Shown: positions 1 through 8,257 of the stretch, piece by piece
How the letters are laid out: every line of letters begins with the position of its first letter
How positions within the stretch are numbered: the first letter of the stretch is position 1
Source: Wolbachia endosymbiont of Ctenocephalides felis wCfeJ
GTDB taxonomy: Bacteria; Pseudomonadota; Alphaproteobacteria; Rickettsiales; Anaplasmataceae
Direction: 5' to 3'
Length of the DNA: 64,000 nucleotides
NCBI RefSeq assembly: GCF_012277315.1
Contig: NZ_CP051157.1
Location: forward strand, 372,001 to 436,000
Translations under genes and position numbers: made by a program
Notes under the pieces: model-generated
Databases searched by the model: none
What the model was told of the DNA's origin: nothing
The model's input: only the letters and a program-made list of their open reading frames with translations

Positions 1-197
1 TCACTGTAGTGGGCCTTGATCCAGGTGTTGCCATCTTGACTTACATTTCCAATTATAAAAAAAGTAGTATTATTTAATTTTTGCCAAGGAACTACATTAA
101 ATTTATAGTAAAAAGGCTTTTCTTGTTCTTTGCATAAACTGGAATCGATCCTAATTTTTTTTATATTGCTGGCTTGAAGTATTGGCAGTTGTTGCAT
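1..197 (-). CDS. unidentified protein, N-terminal part (runs off window)
   Basis: An ATG at 195-197 opens a frame that stays open to the window edge, giving 65 residues that begin MQQLPILQASNIKKIRIDSS and contain VVPWQKLNNTTFFIIGNVSQ. It starts 5 bases after the stop of the ATP synthase b-subunit gene, so it is probably the last or next gene of the same operon. There is no signal peptide or recognisable motif in the visible part. I do not recognise the family; the mixed beta-strand pattern would fit a soluble N-terminal domain. The rest of the gene lies outside the window. Confidence 0.55.
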   Translation of the reverse strand, partial: MQQLPILQASNIKKIRIDSSLCKEQEKPFYYKFNVVPWQKLNNTTFFIIGNVSQDGNTWIKAHYS

Positions 198-202
198 TAA
201 AT

Positions 203-679
203 CTAATGCAGTTTTTTATTTAAGTCACGTGAAAGTGAAGATATGATCTCGCTACTGCGCTTATCATCCTTATGTTCTCGCATTATTTTTTTTACAGCGT
301 CAGCAGCTATATTTGCTGTATTAGCTTGTAAGTCTCCAATGGCTTTTTCAGCTTGATCAGTGACTTTCTTCAAGCGAGAACGGGTATTATCATCTAATGT
401 CTGGTCCAATAGTTGTCTATTGTGCTTGATAATACTATTAGCCTTATCAAGCGCTTCGTTCATTATTTTATTAACCTCTATATCTAATTTTTTATATTTT
501 TCAGAAGACTCTTTGTAGTATTCCAACATATCTCTTCTAAATTTTTCAATCTCTTCGTTCGTAAGCCTGCTCTTATTACGTTTTTTATTAAGAACGCCTT
601 TTATTAATTTCTTTAATAACCTGTATAAAAGGATAAACCCTACCAAAAAAGCAAGACTAACAATTATTGATGTAGACAT
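203..679 (-). CDS. atpF: ATP synthase F0 subunit b
   Basis: This 158-residue protein is one of the two peripheral-stalk subunits of the F0F1 ATP synthase. It has one N-terminal membrane segment (about residues 5-20, IIVSLAFLVGFILLYRLLKK) followed by a long, highly charged helical region, which is the expected layout for subunit b. It lies 8 bases downstream of the b' gene and in the same direction, after the a and c subunit genes. The identity rests mainly on this order and architecture, because b subunits diverge strongly in sequence. The F1 genes are not in this window, as is usual in Rickettsiales, where F0 and F1 genes are separate. Confidence 0.8.
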   Translation of the reverse strand: MSTSIIVSLAFLVGFILLYRLLKKLIKGVLNKKRNKSRLTNEEIEKFRRDMLEYYKESSEKYKKLDIEVNKIMNEALDKANSIIKHNRQLLDQTLDDNTRSRLKKVTDQAEKAIGDLQANTANIAADAVKKIMREHKDDKRSSEIISSLSRDLNKKLH

Positions 680-687
680 AAAAACCT

Positions 688-1167
688 CTAAAATTCTTTG
701 GATATTAAGTTAGCAACAAACTCCTCTTCAATTTCAGAATTGGTTAACTTATTGTAGTAAATTAAGGCAATATCAGTAGCTATTCGCTTTAATTCACTGG
801 TGTACTCAGATTTAAACTTTGATACTTTTTCTTCAATTATCTTACTCATCTTTTTGTCTTCCTCTTCTAATACATCTTTCACACTTGCCCTCATTTCTTC
901 CACTTGGGTAAGTGCATTATCTATAACCTTTTTTGCTTGCGCTCTAGCTTCGTTTAAAATTACATTATATTTAACAGTCTGGTTTTCTACAAGCTTTAGA
1001 AGATAGATGGAACTATTAAAAGAATCCAACACTTTCTTACTTCTAATGTTTATTATTTCATCCAGCTTTGGTAAAAATAAATAGCTTACTACAAAAAAAA
1101 GTAAAGAGAAAAAAATTAAAAACCAAAAAATTTGAGAAAAGAAAGTTGAAACATCAAGTTGTGGCAT
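688..1167 (-). CDS. atpG: ATP synthase F0 subunit b'
   Basis: This is the b' peripheral-stalk subunit found with b in alphaproteobacteria. I chose the start at 1167, giving 159 residues beginning MPQLDVSTFFSQIFWFLIFF, because this matches the typical MPQ-D-STF-SQ-FW opening of b' proteins; an upstream ATG at 1179 would overlap the c-subunit gene. One membrane helix (residues 10-30) is followed by a long charged coiled-coil region. The start is one base after the atpE stop, so translation is probably coupled. The symbol for b' varies between annotations (atpF', atpF2 or atpG). Confidence 0.85.
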   Translation of the reverse strand: MPQLDVSTFFSQIFWFLIFFSLLFFVVSYLFLPKLDEIINIRSKKVLDSFNSSIYLLKLVENQTVKYNVILNEARAQAKKVIDNALTQVEEMRASVKDVLEEEDKKMSKIIEEKVSKFKSEYTSELKRIATDIALIYYNKLTNSEIEEEFVANLISKEF

Positions 1168-1168
1168 A

Positions 1169-1396
1169 CTAAACAACAAATATTAATAACAGTGCAAGCA
1201 GAAATGCAAACAATCCCATTGCTTCAACTAAAGCTGCCCCTGTATATACATATTTTTTCATCTTATCTTCTGACTCAGGGTTTCTCGCAAGTCCACTTAA
1301 CATAGTAGAAAATATATTCGCTACACCAAGACCTGCTCCAAGCATGCCAAGTACACTCAAACCAATTGCTATAAACTTTAAAGCTACTAAATCCAT
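1169..1396 (-). CDS. atpE: ATP synthase F0 subunit c
   Basis: This 75-residue proteolipid forms the proton-driven rotor ring. It has the two-helix hairpin of subunit c: a glycine-rich first helix (LSVLGMLGAGLGVANIF), the conserved polar loop (LARNPE), and a second helix with the ion-binding carboxylate in ALVEAMGLFAFL. The glutamate in that position fits a proton-translocating ring. It sits 61 bases downstream of the a-subunit gene and directly upstream of b'. Length and motifs are typical of the family. Confidence 0.97.
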   Translation of the reverse strand: MDLVALKFIAIGLSVLGMLGAGLGVANIFSTMLSGLARNPESEDKMKKYVYTGAALVEAMGLFAFLLALLLIFVV

Positions 1397-1457
1397 ATAT
1401 TACCTTTAACCATTTCCTTACAGTATTAATTGTAAAACGCTCTACAAACAAAGTCAA

Positions 1458-2183
1458 TTACTTTACTGCATCTGACAAGTATACACATGTTAAAGAGGTG
1501 AATATATAAGCCTGCAAAATTGCAACAAACACTTCAAAGCCTATTAGCGCAATTATGAATAAAAACGGTATAGGAGTCAGAGTCAAATGCATATTCATAA
1601 TAAATCCTGCTATCACTTTAATAATTGTATGACCTGCAATCATGTTTGCAGCAAGCCTTATTGACAAACTTACAGGTCTTGCCAAGTAGGCAAATAGCTT
1701 AATGAAAACCATCATGGGCGCCAGCCACCACGGAGTACCTTCCGGCAGCAATATTCGTAAAAACTTTATTCCCTTTTCTTTGAATCCAACAACAGTTGTA
1801 TAAGTAAAAACTATCATCGATAAGGCAAAAGCAACTATCACGTGGCTTGTAACCGTAAAACTATAGGGAAGGACACCGACTAAATTACACGATAGAGTGA
1901 AAATAAATACTGTGAATATCAATGGAATGTGCTCCAGGCCTTTGCTTCCAGTATTGCTTTCTATTATGGAAATAACAAAATCGTATACACACTCAACTGC
2001 AGCTTGCAGATATCCTGGTATTATTAGTCCTTGCCTTACTCCCAAAAGTAAGAAAAGTACAACTACCATTACTGAAATCATCATGAAAAGAGATGAGTTA
2101 GTAAAATTTATGTCGTATCCGAATAACCTGGGTAATTCTATGATTGTGTGTATTTTAAATTGTTCTAGCGGATTTAACGCCAT
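1458..2183 (-). CDS. atpB: ATP synthase F0 subunit a
   Basis: This 241-residue membrane subunit forms the proton half-channels against the c-ring. It has about five or six membrane helices. The essential arginine is seen in the motif [17 protein letters not shown] near residue 170, and the C-terminal helix ([16 protein letters not shown]) carries the conserved Glu and Gln. The N-terminal [11 protein letters not shown] is typical of alphaproteobacterial AtpB. It is the first gene of the visible F0 operon; the 280-base space upstream of it holds no intact gene. Confidence 0.97.
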   Translation of the reverse strand: MALNPLEQFKIHTIIELPRLFGYDINFTNSSLFMMISVMVVVLFLLLGVRQGLIIPGYLQAAVECVYDFVISIIESNTGSKGLEHIPLIFTVFIFTLSCNLVGVLPYSFTVTSHVIVAFALSMIVFTYTTVVGFKEKGIKFLRILLPEGTPWWLAPMMVFIKLFAYLARPVSLSIRLAANMIAGHTIIKVIAGFIMNMHLTLTPIPFLFIIALIGFEVFVAILQAYIFTSLTCVYLSDAVK

Positions 2184-2220
2184 TTTGACCCTATAAACTT
2201 AGACTGTGACAGTAAATAAA

Positions 2221-2442
2221 GTATAAACTCTATAGGGCAAAGTCAAGAGTTAAGATTATTAGACTTTGTAACACAGAGCTTTTTTTACTCACTTTGATTT
2301 TAAAATCACAATTCTCTATACTACCTCTAATAGCTTGAGCATCTTCTGCGTTCTTGGCTTGAAGCTCTACATTTAGAGTACAGCCGCTAATTATCGTTAG
2401 TGCTTTGCTTTTAAATCCAACAGCTTTATTAAGCCTTTAACA
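2221..2442 (-). pseudogene. possible degraded reading frame between rsmA and atpB
   Basis: On the minus strand a frame of roughly 65-70 codons is open but has no ATG. It encodes segments such as SKALTIISGCTLNVELQAKN and GSIENCDFKIKVSKKSSV, and ends with TAG near 2221. The composition looks protein-like, with alternating hydrophobic and polar residues, rather than like random AT-rich sequence. It may be the tail of a decayed gene. I cannot name the family, and chance is not excluded. Confidence 0.3.
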
Positions 2443-2462
2443 CTTAGGTTTAATATGCTATC

Positions 2463-3269
2463 CTAACTATTGAATAGTTCTTTTTGCATACCATTTGCTA
2501 GCAAACAAAATTGGTCAATAGTTAAATTTTCTGGGCGTTCATTACCACTTAATTTAGCGTTTCCAAGGATGGTTTCAACGTGATCTGTTATACTCTGTAA
2601 GCTGTTTCTCAGCATCTTTCTTCTTTGAGCGAAAACAGTACGTGTTAATCTCTTTAGGGCTTCTAAATTTACTGCAAACCTTTGGGTAGGCAAAGGTTTC
2701 ACTGTAATTATCGAGGAATGTACTTTTGGTCTTGGAAAGAACTCTTTAGGTTCAATATCAAATTCCTTTTTTATATCGCACAATAACTGGCTTAGCATTG
2801 ATAGGGAACCATAGTCCTTAGAATTGGGTTTTGCTACAATGCGATCTGCTACTTCTTTTTGAAACATCAATGTCAAACTTGTAAAAAATTTTATGCTGTT
2901 TAACCACTTTAAAAATAATGCTACTGAAATATTGTAAGGTAAGTTAGCAATAATTTTTATTGGACGTTCTACTAGTTCTTCTTCTGCCACCTGAAGTGCA
3001 TCAGCTTCTATAATCCTATACCTTTCTTTATACTCATTCAGCAATTGATTATGATGTTTCACTAAGTTGCTATCTTTTTCTATAGCAAGCAACGACTTTG
3101 GATTACATGCTAATATCTCCCTTGTTAATGCACCATATCCAGGACCAATCTCAATGACGTTAAAATCTTCCAGATTGCCAGCCAAACCGACTATTCTTTT
3201 TGTGATGTCGTTTGATAAAATAAAATTTTGTCCTAGAGTCTTTTTCGGCTTCAATAAAAATTTTCTCAT
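2463..3269 (-). CDS. rsmA: 16S rRNA (adenine1518-N6/adenine1519-N6)-dimethyltransferase
   Basis: RsmA (KsgA) dimethylates two adjacent adenines near the 3' end of 16S rRNA during 30S assembly. The 268-residue protein has the SAM-binding motif I in VIEIGPGYGALT, the acidic residue after strand 2 (LLAIEKDSNL), and the catalytic NLPYN motif in IIANLPYNISVALFLKW. The opening LKPKKTLGQNFIL is the family signature. Length is standard. It runs divergently from the tRNA-Thr gene that follows it in the window. Confidence 0.96.
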   Translation of the reverse strand: MRKFLLKPKKTLGQNFILSNDITKRIVGLAGNLEDFNVIEIGPGYGALTREILACNPKSLLAIEKDSNLVKHHNQLLNEYKERYRIIEADALQVAEEELVERPIKIIANLPYNISVALFLKWLNSIKFFTSLTLMFQKEVADRIVAKPNSKDYGSLSMLSQLLCDIKKEFDIEPKEFFPRPKVHSSIITVKPLPTQRFAVNLEALKRLTRTVFAQRRKMLRNSLQSITDHVETILGNAKLSGNERPENLTIDQFCLLANGMQKELFNS

Positions 3270-3348
3270 ATTATTTTATTATGCAGTATTTTGATAATTT
3301 TAAAAACTAGTTGACGAGAATTCATTGATAATTGTATATATATTTAAT

Positions 3349-3421
<73 letters not shown>

Positions 3422-3544
3422 CATGCAAAGGGCAAGCCTCAATCTGGCAAGTGAGAATTAAAAGAATTAACATAGCTTAAATGTAGCCTTTGTGGGCTTT
3501 TGAATTGTATCTACTCAGGGGTATGGTAAACATTGAAGCAAAAG

Positions 3545-3612
3545 TAGTGTCATGCAAGTAGTCCAACGATGTCATCCAAGTAGCCACCTATAATGTCATC
3601 TCTGTAAAGGTT
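3545..3612. repeat. remnant of a Wolbachia palindromic-repeat cassette
   Basis: The stretch with gtagtccaacgatgtcatcc and agccacctataatgtcatc matches, in inverted order and with changes, the sequence found twice in the repeat island at 58191-58640 (tataggtggctactcggatg and tagactacttggatgcatc). It lies in the 240-base space between tRNA-Thr and folC, where I see no gene. Confidence 0.6.
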
Positions 3613-3662
3613 ATGTAATTTGTTGACAAAAAAAGGCTGTTTGGATGATAGGAAACAGTTTG

Positions 3663-4961
3663 TTATGCAAGGATTCTATTTTCCATAGCAAAGTCTCTAG
3701 CCAAAAATAATGAGCCACAAATCAGTATAGTTTTGATGTCCTGGATAGGAGCTTTTAATATGTAATTTGATATTGCATTGCCGATTGATTCACATTCAAT
3801 CGCATTTATTCCTATATTATCAGCCCCTTTTCTGATTAGACATGTATTCGTTGCCTTAGGCTCAGATTTAACGCAAACCGCACATAATAATTTGATATAT
3901 GGTTTTAAGTATTTCAAAAACTCTTCTACACTTCTGTTACGTGTGACGCCGAAAATTACATAAATACCTTCAGCAAAATTATCCTTTATCCATTCAGCTA
4001 ATACTCTAGCACCGTCATTATTATGTGCTCCATCCAAAAATAATTGCCAGTCTTTTGGTAATAAAGAAATTAAATAGCCCTTGTTTATAGGTTCTAGCCG
4101 TGCAGGCCAGTAGGTACTCTGTAAACCTGAAACGATATCTTCTTCTTCAACATTAAACCCATATTTTCCACTCAAAATGCTACATGCTGCAATAGCATTC
4201 CCTGCATTCACTATTTGGTGATCGCCTTTTAAAGACGGCAAAGGAAATTCTATTGATTGAACAGCCGATTGAAAAATCATCTTGCTGTTTTGTTTTCTGC
4301 AATTCCACTCAAAGCCTCCTCTGTACACAGGGGATTTCTTATTTATTGCGCAATGTTCTAGCGTACTCATCACAGTTTTTTCCTGTGGTGCTATTACGCA
4401 AGGAATATTAGGTTTCATTATTCCAGCCTTTTCACCTGCTATGGTTTCCAAAGTAGAGCCAAGATACTCCGTATGATCAAATGCGATGGAAGTAATAATT
4501 GTTAAAATCGGATTATCTATAACATTTGTTGCGTCAAGCCTTCCACCCATACCCACTTCAATTAAAGTGACGTCGGCTTCATGACGAGAGAAAGTTAGAA
4601 AAGCTGTAATTGTTGCAGCTTCAAATAAAGTGATAGGCTGATTTGCAACTACAGCACGACTCTCTTCTAATAAGTTATGCAGTTCATTATCATCGATACA
4701 ACTACCTGCAACAACTATTCTTTCATTGAAATTTACTAAATGTGGAGAGGTATATGTGTGGACCTTATACCCTGCTGCTTGCAGCATGTACCTCATAAAT
4801 GACAATGTTGAGCCTTTTCCATTAGTTCCAGCTATGTGAATTACGGGGGGTATTTTTCTCTCAGGATTTCCTAACTTATCTAGAAAACCTCTTATGCGCT
4901 CAAGAGAGAAATCTCTTGGTCTGCTGCCAAGTGGTTTGGGCCAATGAGGCATGTATATCAT
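3663..4961 (-). CDS. folC: bifunctional folylpolyglutamate / dihydrofolate synthase
   Basis: FolC adds glutamate to dihydropteroate and to reduced folates. The 432-residue protein has the Mur-ligase-type ATP loop HIAGTNGKGSTLSFM near residues 43-57, the folate-binding region TSPHLVNFNERI, and the metal and ATP site region GMGGRLDATNVI; the C-terminal ligase domain carries FLDGAHNNDGARVL. Its ATG overlaps the stop codon of the upstream mlaC gene in a 4-base ATGA overlap, so the two are translated together. An alternative ATG lies three codons inside. Confidence 0.95.
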   Translation of the reverse strand: MIYMPHWPKPLGSRPRDFSLERIRGFLDKLGNPERKIPPVIHIAGTNGKGSTLSFMRYMLQAAGYKVHTYTSPHLVNFNERIVVAGSCIDDNELHNLLEESRAVVANQPITLFEAATITAFLTFSRHEADVTLIEVGMGGRLDATNVIDNPILTIITSIAFDHTEYLGSTLETIAGEKAGIMKPNIPCVIAPQEKTVMSTLEHCAINKKSPVYRGGFEWNCRKQNSKMIFQSAVQSIEFPLPSLKGDHQIVNAGNAIAACSILSGKYGFNVEEEDIVSGLQSTYWPARLEPINKGYLISLLPKDWQLFLDGAHNNDGARVLAEWIKDNFAEGIYVIFGVTRNRSVEEFLKYLKPYIKLLCAVCVKSEPKATNTCLIRKGADNIGINAIECESIGNAISNYILKAPIQDIKTILICGSLFLARDFAMENRILA

Positions 4962-5560
4962 AGATTATTGTTACATTTTAATTCACTGATAACACTCGCT
5001 ATGCCATATGTATCAATTTTCTCACTAAATTGAGAGCGTTGATTAATAGAAATGCTTATCCCATTCATTGCAACATCACTGATTAAGAAGGAATTGCCAT
5101 TTTTAGTAACTTTAAAATCAATATTTACAAATTCTTCGTCACCGTAAGAAAACCTTGTGCTAATCAGGCAGGTTTCGTCATCAACTGCTCTTGAACCCAT
5201 TATAGTCATTTCGCTACCATTTATGTGTTTATATAAAATTTTAACACATAAACGTGTAAGGTATACTTCATATTCTTTTAAGAAACTTTCTCTCTCTTTC
5301 TGGGTAGCCAAAGACCAGTGTTTTCCCATAACAAACCGTGATATTTCTTTGAGGTTAACATTACTTTGAATGATCTCCTGAAGTTTTTTGTACACGTATT
5401 CTCTATTTTTTTTATCCTCTTTTGTAGGTACGCTATCCACTTGTTGCTTCATAGTGTGCACAAAAATTTTATGCTCTGCACAATTAGCGTAAACACCCGA
5501 AGAAATGATAATAGAAACAATACCGATTAAAACTTTAGTAATACTCATTAACCGTAACAT
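4958..5560 (-). CDS. mlaC: MlaC-family phospholipid-binding periplasmic protein
   Basis: This 200-residue protein belongs to the MlaC/Ttg2D family, which carries phospholipids between the outer-membrane and inner-membrane parts of the Mla pathway. A signal peptide is visible (ITKVLIGIVSIIISSGVYA, cleavage near residue 25). The middle contains the family features ISRFVMGKHWSLATQKERES and a beta-rich C-terminal part (ISTRFSYGDEEFVNIDFKV). The presence of an mlaD gene at 54060 in the same window supports a Mla system. It overlaps folC by 4 bases; the first ATG is used here, with a second four codons in. Confidence 0.88.
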   Translation of the reverse strand: MLRLMSITKVLIGIVSIIISSGVYANCAEHKIFVHTMKQQVDSVPTKEDKKNREYVYKKLQEIIQSNVNLKEISRFVMGKHWSLATQKERESFLKEYEVYLTRLCVKILYKHINGSEMTIMGSRAVDDETCLISTRFSYGDEEFVNIDFKVTKNGNSFLISDVAMNGISISINQRSQFSEKIDTYGIASVISELKCNNNL

Positions 5561-5625
5561 TCAAAATGTAAAATTTAATAAAGGTTAAATAATAGTTAGT
5601 TCTACTGCTGACTACAATATATCTA

Positions 5626-5655
5626 TAGACATAACTTGTGTAAACTAGTTATAAT
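5626..5655 (+). promoter_or_regulatory. sigma70-type promoter of the 6S RNA gene
   Basis: A perfect -10 hexamer TATAAT (5650-5655) is preceded by TAGACA (5626-5631), which matches the -35 consensus at five of six positions, with an 18-base spacer. The predicted start falls at 5661-5662, exactly where the RNA closing stem begins. Confidence 0.75.
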
Positions 5656-5660
5656 TTAGA

Positions 5661-5820
5661 GGGGTCTGTGCTACGCGTTATAAGTTAAGTTAAATTTCCC
5701 GAGCGATAATTTCTAGTCAAGGGAATTGCCTCTGTTAATTCTATTGAAGTTAATACGCGATGCCCACCTTAACTTTAGGTCTCAGGAATCTACTAAGACT
5801 AACGGTAGACACGGATCCTA
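5661..5820 (+). ncRNA. ssrS: 6S RNA (probable)
   Basis: 6S RNA is a long hairpin with an open central bubble that mimics an open promoter and binds sigma70 RNA polymerase. Here about 160 bases fold that way. The ends pair in a long closing stem (GGTCTGTG-CTACGCGTTA at 5663-5680 with TAACGGTAGACACGGATCC at 5800-5818, allowing G-U pairs and small bulges). The 5' side carries CCCGAGCGATAATTTC (5698-5713), close to the conserved CCCUGAGCCGAUAUUUC of E. coli 6S RNA as I recall it, and the 3' side carries a small hairpin in GCCCACCTTAACTTTAGGT (5762-5780). A strong promoter fits the 5' end. The recognition is by structure and motif from memory; a covariance-model search would settle it. Confidence 0.78.
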
Positions 5821-5839
5821 TTCTAGTCAATTTAGATTC

Positions 5840-6289
5840 ATGCTCTATCAACATAAAGAACAAGATACTTTTTTCTGTCCACCTAATAATGTATTTCAGG
5901 TTGTAATTGATGTTGAGAAATATCCTGATTTTGTTCCTTGGTGCAAAGCTGTGTATATAAAAGAAAAAACTAACAGCCAAATGATCGTGGACCTACTAGC
6001 GGCTTTTCACGGTATTAAAGGTAGGTATACATCAAAAATAACCTTTCTTTCTCCAAATAAAACAAATGAAGGTTGGATAAAAGCTGTATCATCAAATGGA
6101 ATATTTAAACATTTGTACAACGAATGGAAATTCATTTCTATAGATGAAAATAAGACCATGGTGAAGTTTTATATAGAATTTGAGTTCAAGTCTAGTTCAC
6201 TTTCGACTCTATTAAACTCAGTGTATAAATATACACAAAGCAAAATAATGGCTGCATTCAAAGATAGAGTTGAAAGCCTTGCTGGGTAA
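5840..6289 (+). CDS. COQ10/RatA-family START-domain protein
   Basis: This 149-residue protein belongs to the polyketide-cyclase/START family that includes mitochondrial COQ10, a ubiquinone-binding chaperone, and bacterial RatA. The family features are VFQVVIDVEKYPDFVPWCKA near the N-terminus and the C-terminal amphipathic helix (YKYTQSKIMAAFKDRVESLA). I chose ATG 5840 because the reading frame upstream of it, back to 5726, lies inside the 6S RNA gene and encodes nothing like the family. The start is 20 bases after the 6S RNA, so readthrough could supply its transcript. A role in respiratory quinone function is inferred from the family. Confidence 0.88.
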   Translation: MLYQHKEQDTFFCPPNNVFQVVIDVEKYPDFVPWCKAVYIKEKTNSQMIVDLLAAFHGIKGRYTSKITFLSPNKTNEGWIKAVSSNGIFKHLYNEWKFISIDENKTMVKFYIEFEFKSSSLSTLLNSVYKYTQSKIMAAFKDRVESLAG

Positions 6290-6353
6290 AAGGTATCTTG
6301 ACATTACTTATATAAATGTATAACTTTTTTAGCAGGTTAGTATTCGTATTGTA

Positions 6354-7055
6354 ATGATTTTTAGGTTACTGTTCACATTAATTTTCATAAGTGTTAATTC
6401 TTATGCGGTTGTTAAGCAAGACTTGCCCAACAACCAGCACACCCATAAAACTGATGAAATGACGTCAAAAGAACTACTATCACTATTGCCTGACGATAAA
6501 TTATTAGGAGATCCAAAAGCACCTATTCTAATGATAGAGTATGCTTCGCTAACTTGTTATCACTGTTCCCTTTTTCATAAGGAGGTTTTTCCTGCAATCA
6601 AAAAGAAATATATAGATAAAGGTAAGATGTTGTATGTATTCCGTCACTTCCCCATGGATTATAGAGGATTAAAAGCTGCAATGTTAAGTTATTGTTACGA
6701 AAAAGAAGAAGACTATTTTAACTTCAATAAAGCTGTTTTTAATTCAATAGACTCGTGGAACTACTATAATTTCAGTGACTTAACTGTGTTACAAAAAGTT
6801 GCTGCACTGAGTAACTTAAAGCAAGACATGTTCAACCAATGCATCAATGATAAAAAAATAATGGATAAAATCATAAACGATAAATCACTGGCAATTAATA
6901 AGCTTGGCATTACAGGTACTCCAATATTTTTCATTAAGCCTAATAATGATAAATTGTATGTAGAGCATAATAAAATCAAACATGAAGGATATAAAACGCT
7001 AGAATACTTAACCAATATAATAGATAAGCTATATGAAAAAGCTATAGTGAGCTAG
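6354..7055 (+). CDS. dsbA: DsbA-family periplasmic thiol-disulfide oxidoreductase
   Basis: DsbA proteins introduce disulfide bonds into exported proteins. The 233-residue protein has a signal peptide (residues 1-18), a thioredoxin-fold domain with the active site C68-Y-H-C71, and the cis-proline in TGTP (P190). Two more cysteines, C114 and C163, could form the second structural disulfide that I recall being reported for alpha-DsbA1 of Wolbachia; the gene also lies about 5 kb from wsp. Likely clients are outer-membrane and secreted proteins. It is convergent with the small gene that follows. Confidence 0.93.
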   Translation: MIFRLLFTLIFISVNSYAVVKQDLPNNQHTHKTDEMTSKELLSLLPDDKLLGDPKAPILMIEYASLTCYHCSLFHKEVFPAIKKKYIDKGKMLYVFRHFPMDYRGLKAAMLSYCYEKEEDYFNFNKAVFNSIDSWNYYNFSDLTVLQKVAALSNLKQDMFNQCINDKKIMDKIINDKSLAINKLGITGTPIFFIKPNNDKLYVEHNKIKHEGYKTLEYLTNIIDKLYEKAIVS

Positions 7056-7085
7056 TACCACTGTAGCTTATCACGTAAAAGACCA

Positions 7086-7364
7086 CTATGCTGAGCCGTC
7101 ATTTTTCATCACTGCTTGTTGTTTTTTTCGCTCAAACTCTCTTTTTTTACTGTGCCAAGCATAGTAATACATAGCAATTTTGTTTTCTATTAATATTATT
7201 GTCCCATCATAAAATTGAACCATATCCATAACTTTTTTCTGTGCTTCATCGAAACGTTCCCTGTACTTCTCGCGATAAGCTGGGTTATGCAGTAATGCAA
7301 CCCCTTCGTCTTTGTTAGATTTCTTACTTAGCGTTTCAACTTCACCAGCAATATTATAAGACAT
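7086..7364 (-). CDS. small conserved-looking hypothetical protein
   Basis: A 92-residue, strongly charged and probably helical cytoplasmic protein. It contains EGVALLHNPAYREKYRERFD followed by KKVMDMVQFYDGTIILIENK and a basic end (SKKREFERKKQQ). There is no signal peptide or cysteine. An SD-like GGGG precedes the ATG. It stands alone between convergent dsbA and a 240-base AT-rich space with no recognisable feature. I do not recognise a family. The even composition and independent position suggest a real gene. Confidence 0.7.
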   Translation of the reverse strand: MSYNIAGEVETLSKKSNKDEGVALLHNPAYREKYRERFDEAQKKVMDMVQFYDGTIILIENKIAMYYYAWHSKKREFERKKQQAVMKNDGSA

Positions 7365-7605
7365 ATAACCCCCTCTAATTGATTATGAAAATTATATTTT
7401 AATATAAAGAGAAATGCACATAAGCAGTCTCTTTAACTATAGTATGACAATCGACCGACTATTATACTAGTTAATTATAATATTATATATAATAATTTTT
7501 GTCACTTAAAATTTTACACTGTGAAATAGTAACCTGAAACAAGTATTTTTACTATCTTAAGCTAATATATAAACTCTATATAAATTAAACCTTTAATAAC
7601 AAGAT

Positions 7606-8256
7606 ATGGCACGTAATAACTCCAGCACGAAATCGTTATACATAAGAAACTTATTTGCAAAGGACTGCAAAAAAATAAAGGAAGGCTGTGTTCTTGAAAA
7701 AAAGCAACATATTCAAATTAGTGCTGAAGAAGGAAAGCTGCTCAGTTTACTCATAAAAATTCATAAAGTAAGAAGTATCGTTGAAATCGGCACGTTATAT
7801 GGTTACTCATCGATTTGTATGGCAAAAGCTCTGCCTGAACATGGCCATATATACACAATAGAAAATAATCCTGAGCACTCAAGGATAGCAAAAAGAAATT
7901 TCAGTGCTTTTAATCTGAACAATAAAATTACTTTAATAGAAGGTAATGCATTGGAAAAATTGAACGAGTTGTCAGCACATGCAACGTTTGACATGGCATT
8001 CATTGATGCAAATAAAAGTGGTTACCCTAAATACTTAGATTGGGCAGAGCTACATGTTAAACAAGATGGACTAATTATTGCTGACAATACTCTATTGTTT
8101 AACACAGTATTTTTGGAATCACCTCCGAAAGAAGTATCAAAAGAATCATGGCATGCCATGAGGGAATTTAATTATAGGTTATCAGACGAAAAGAAATATT
8201 GCTCTGTATTGATTCCAACTGATGAAGGGATGACTGTGGCTTTAAAGCTAACATAA
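7606..8256 (+). CDS. class I SAM-dependent O-methyltransferase
   Basis: The 216-residue protein has the caffeoyl-CoA/catechol O-methyltransferase fold. Motif I is IVEIGTLYGYSSICMAKALP, the acidic strand-2 residue is in IYTIENNP, and the metal-binding and catalytic segment is DMAFIDANKSGYPKYLDWAE with a following DNTLL. Family members methylate hydroxyl groups of small aromatic or catechol substrates with a divalent metal; the substrate in Wolbachia is unknown. It ends two bases from the convergent glutathione-transferase-like gene, so the two share almost no space for a terminator. Confidence 0.9.
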   Translation: MARNNSSTKSLYIRNLFAKDCKKIKEGCVLEKKQHIQISAEEGKLLSLLIKIHKVRSIVEIGTLYGYSSICMAKALPEHGHIYTIENNPEHSRIAKRNFSAFNLNNKITLIEGNALEKLNELSAHATFDMAFIDANKSGYPKYLDWAELHVKQDGLIIADNTLLFNTVFLESPPKEVSKESWHAMREFNYRLSDEKKYCSVLIPTDEGMTVALKLT

Positions 8257-8257
8257 G

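Noticed and set aside
5726-5839. N-terminal extension of the COQ10 gene
   Set aside because: It overlaps the 6S RNA, and its translation has no COQ10 features; ATG 5840 is the better start.
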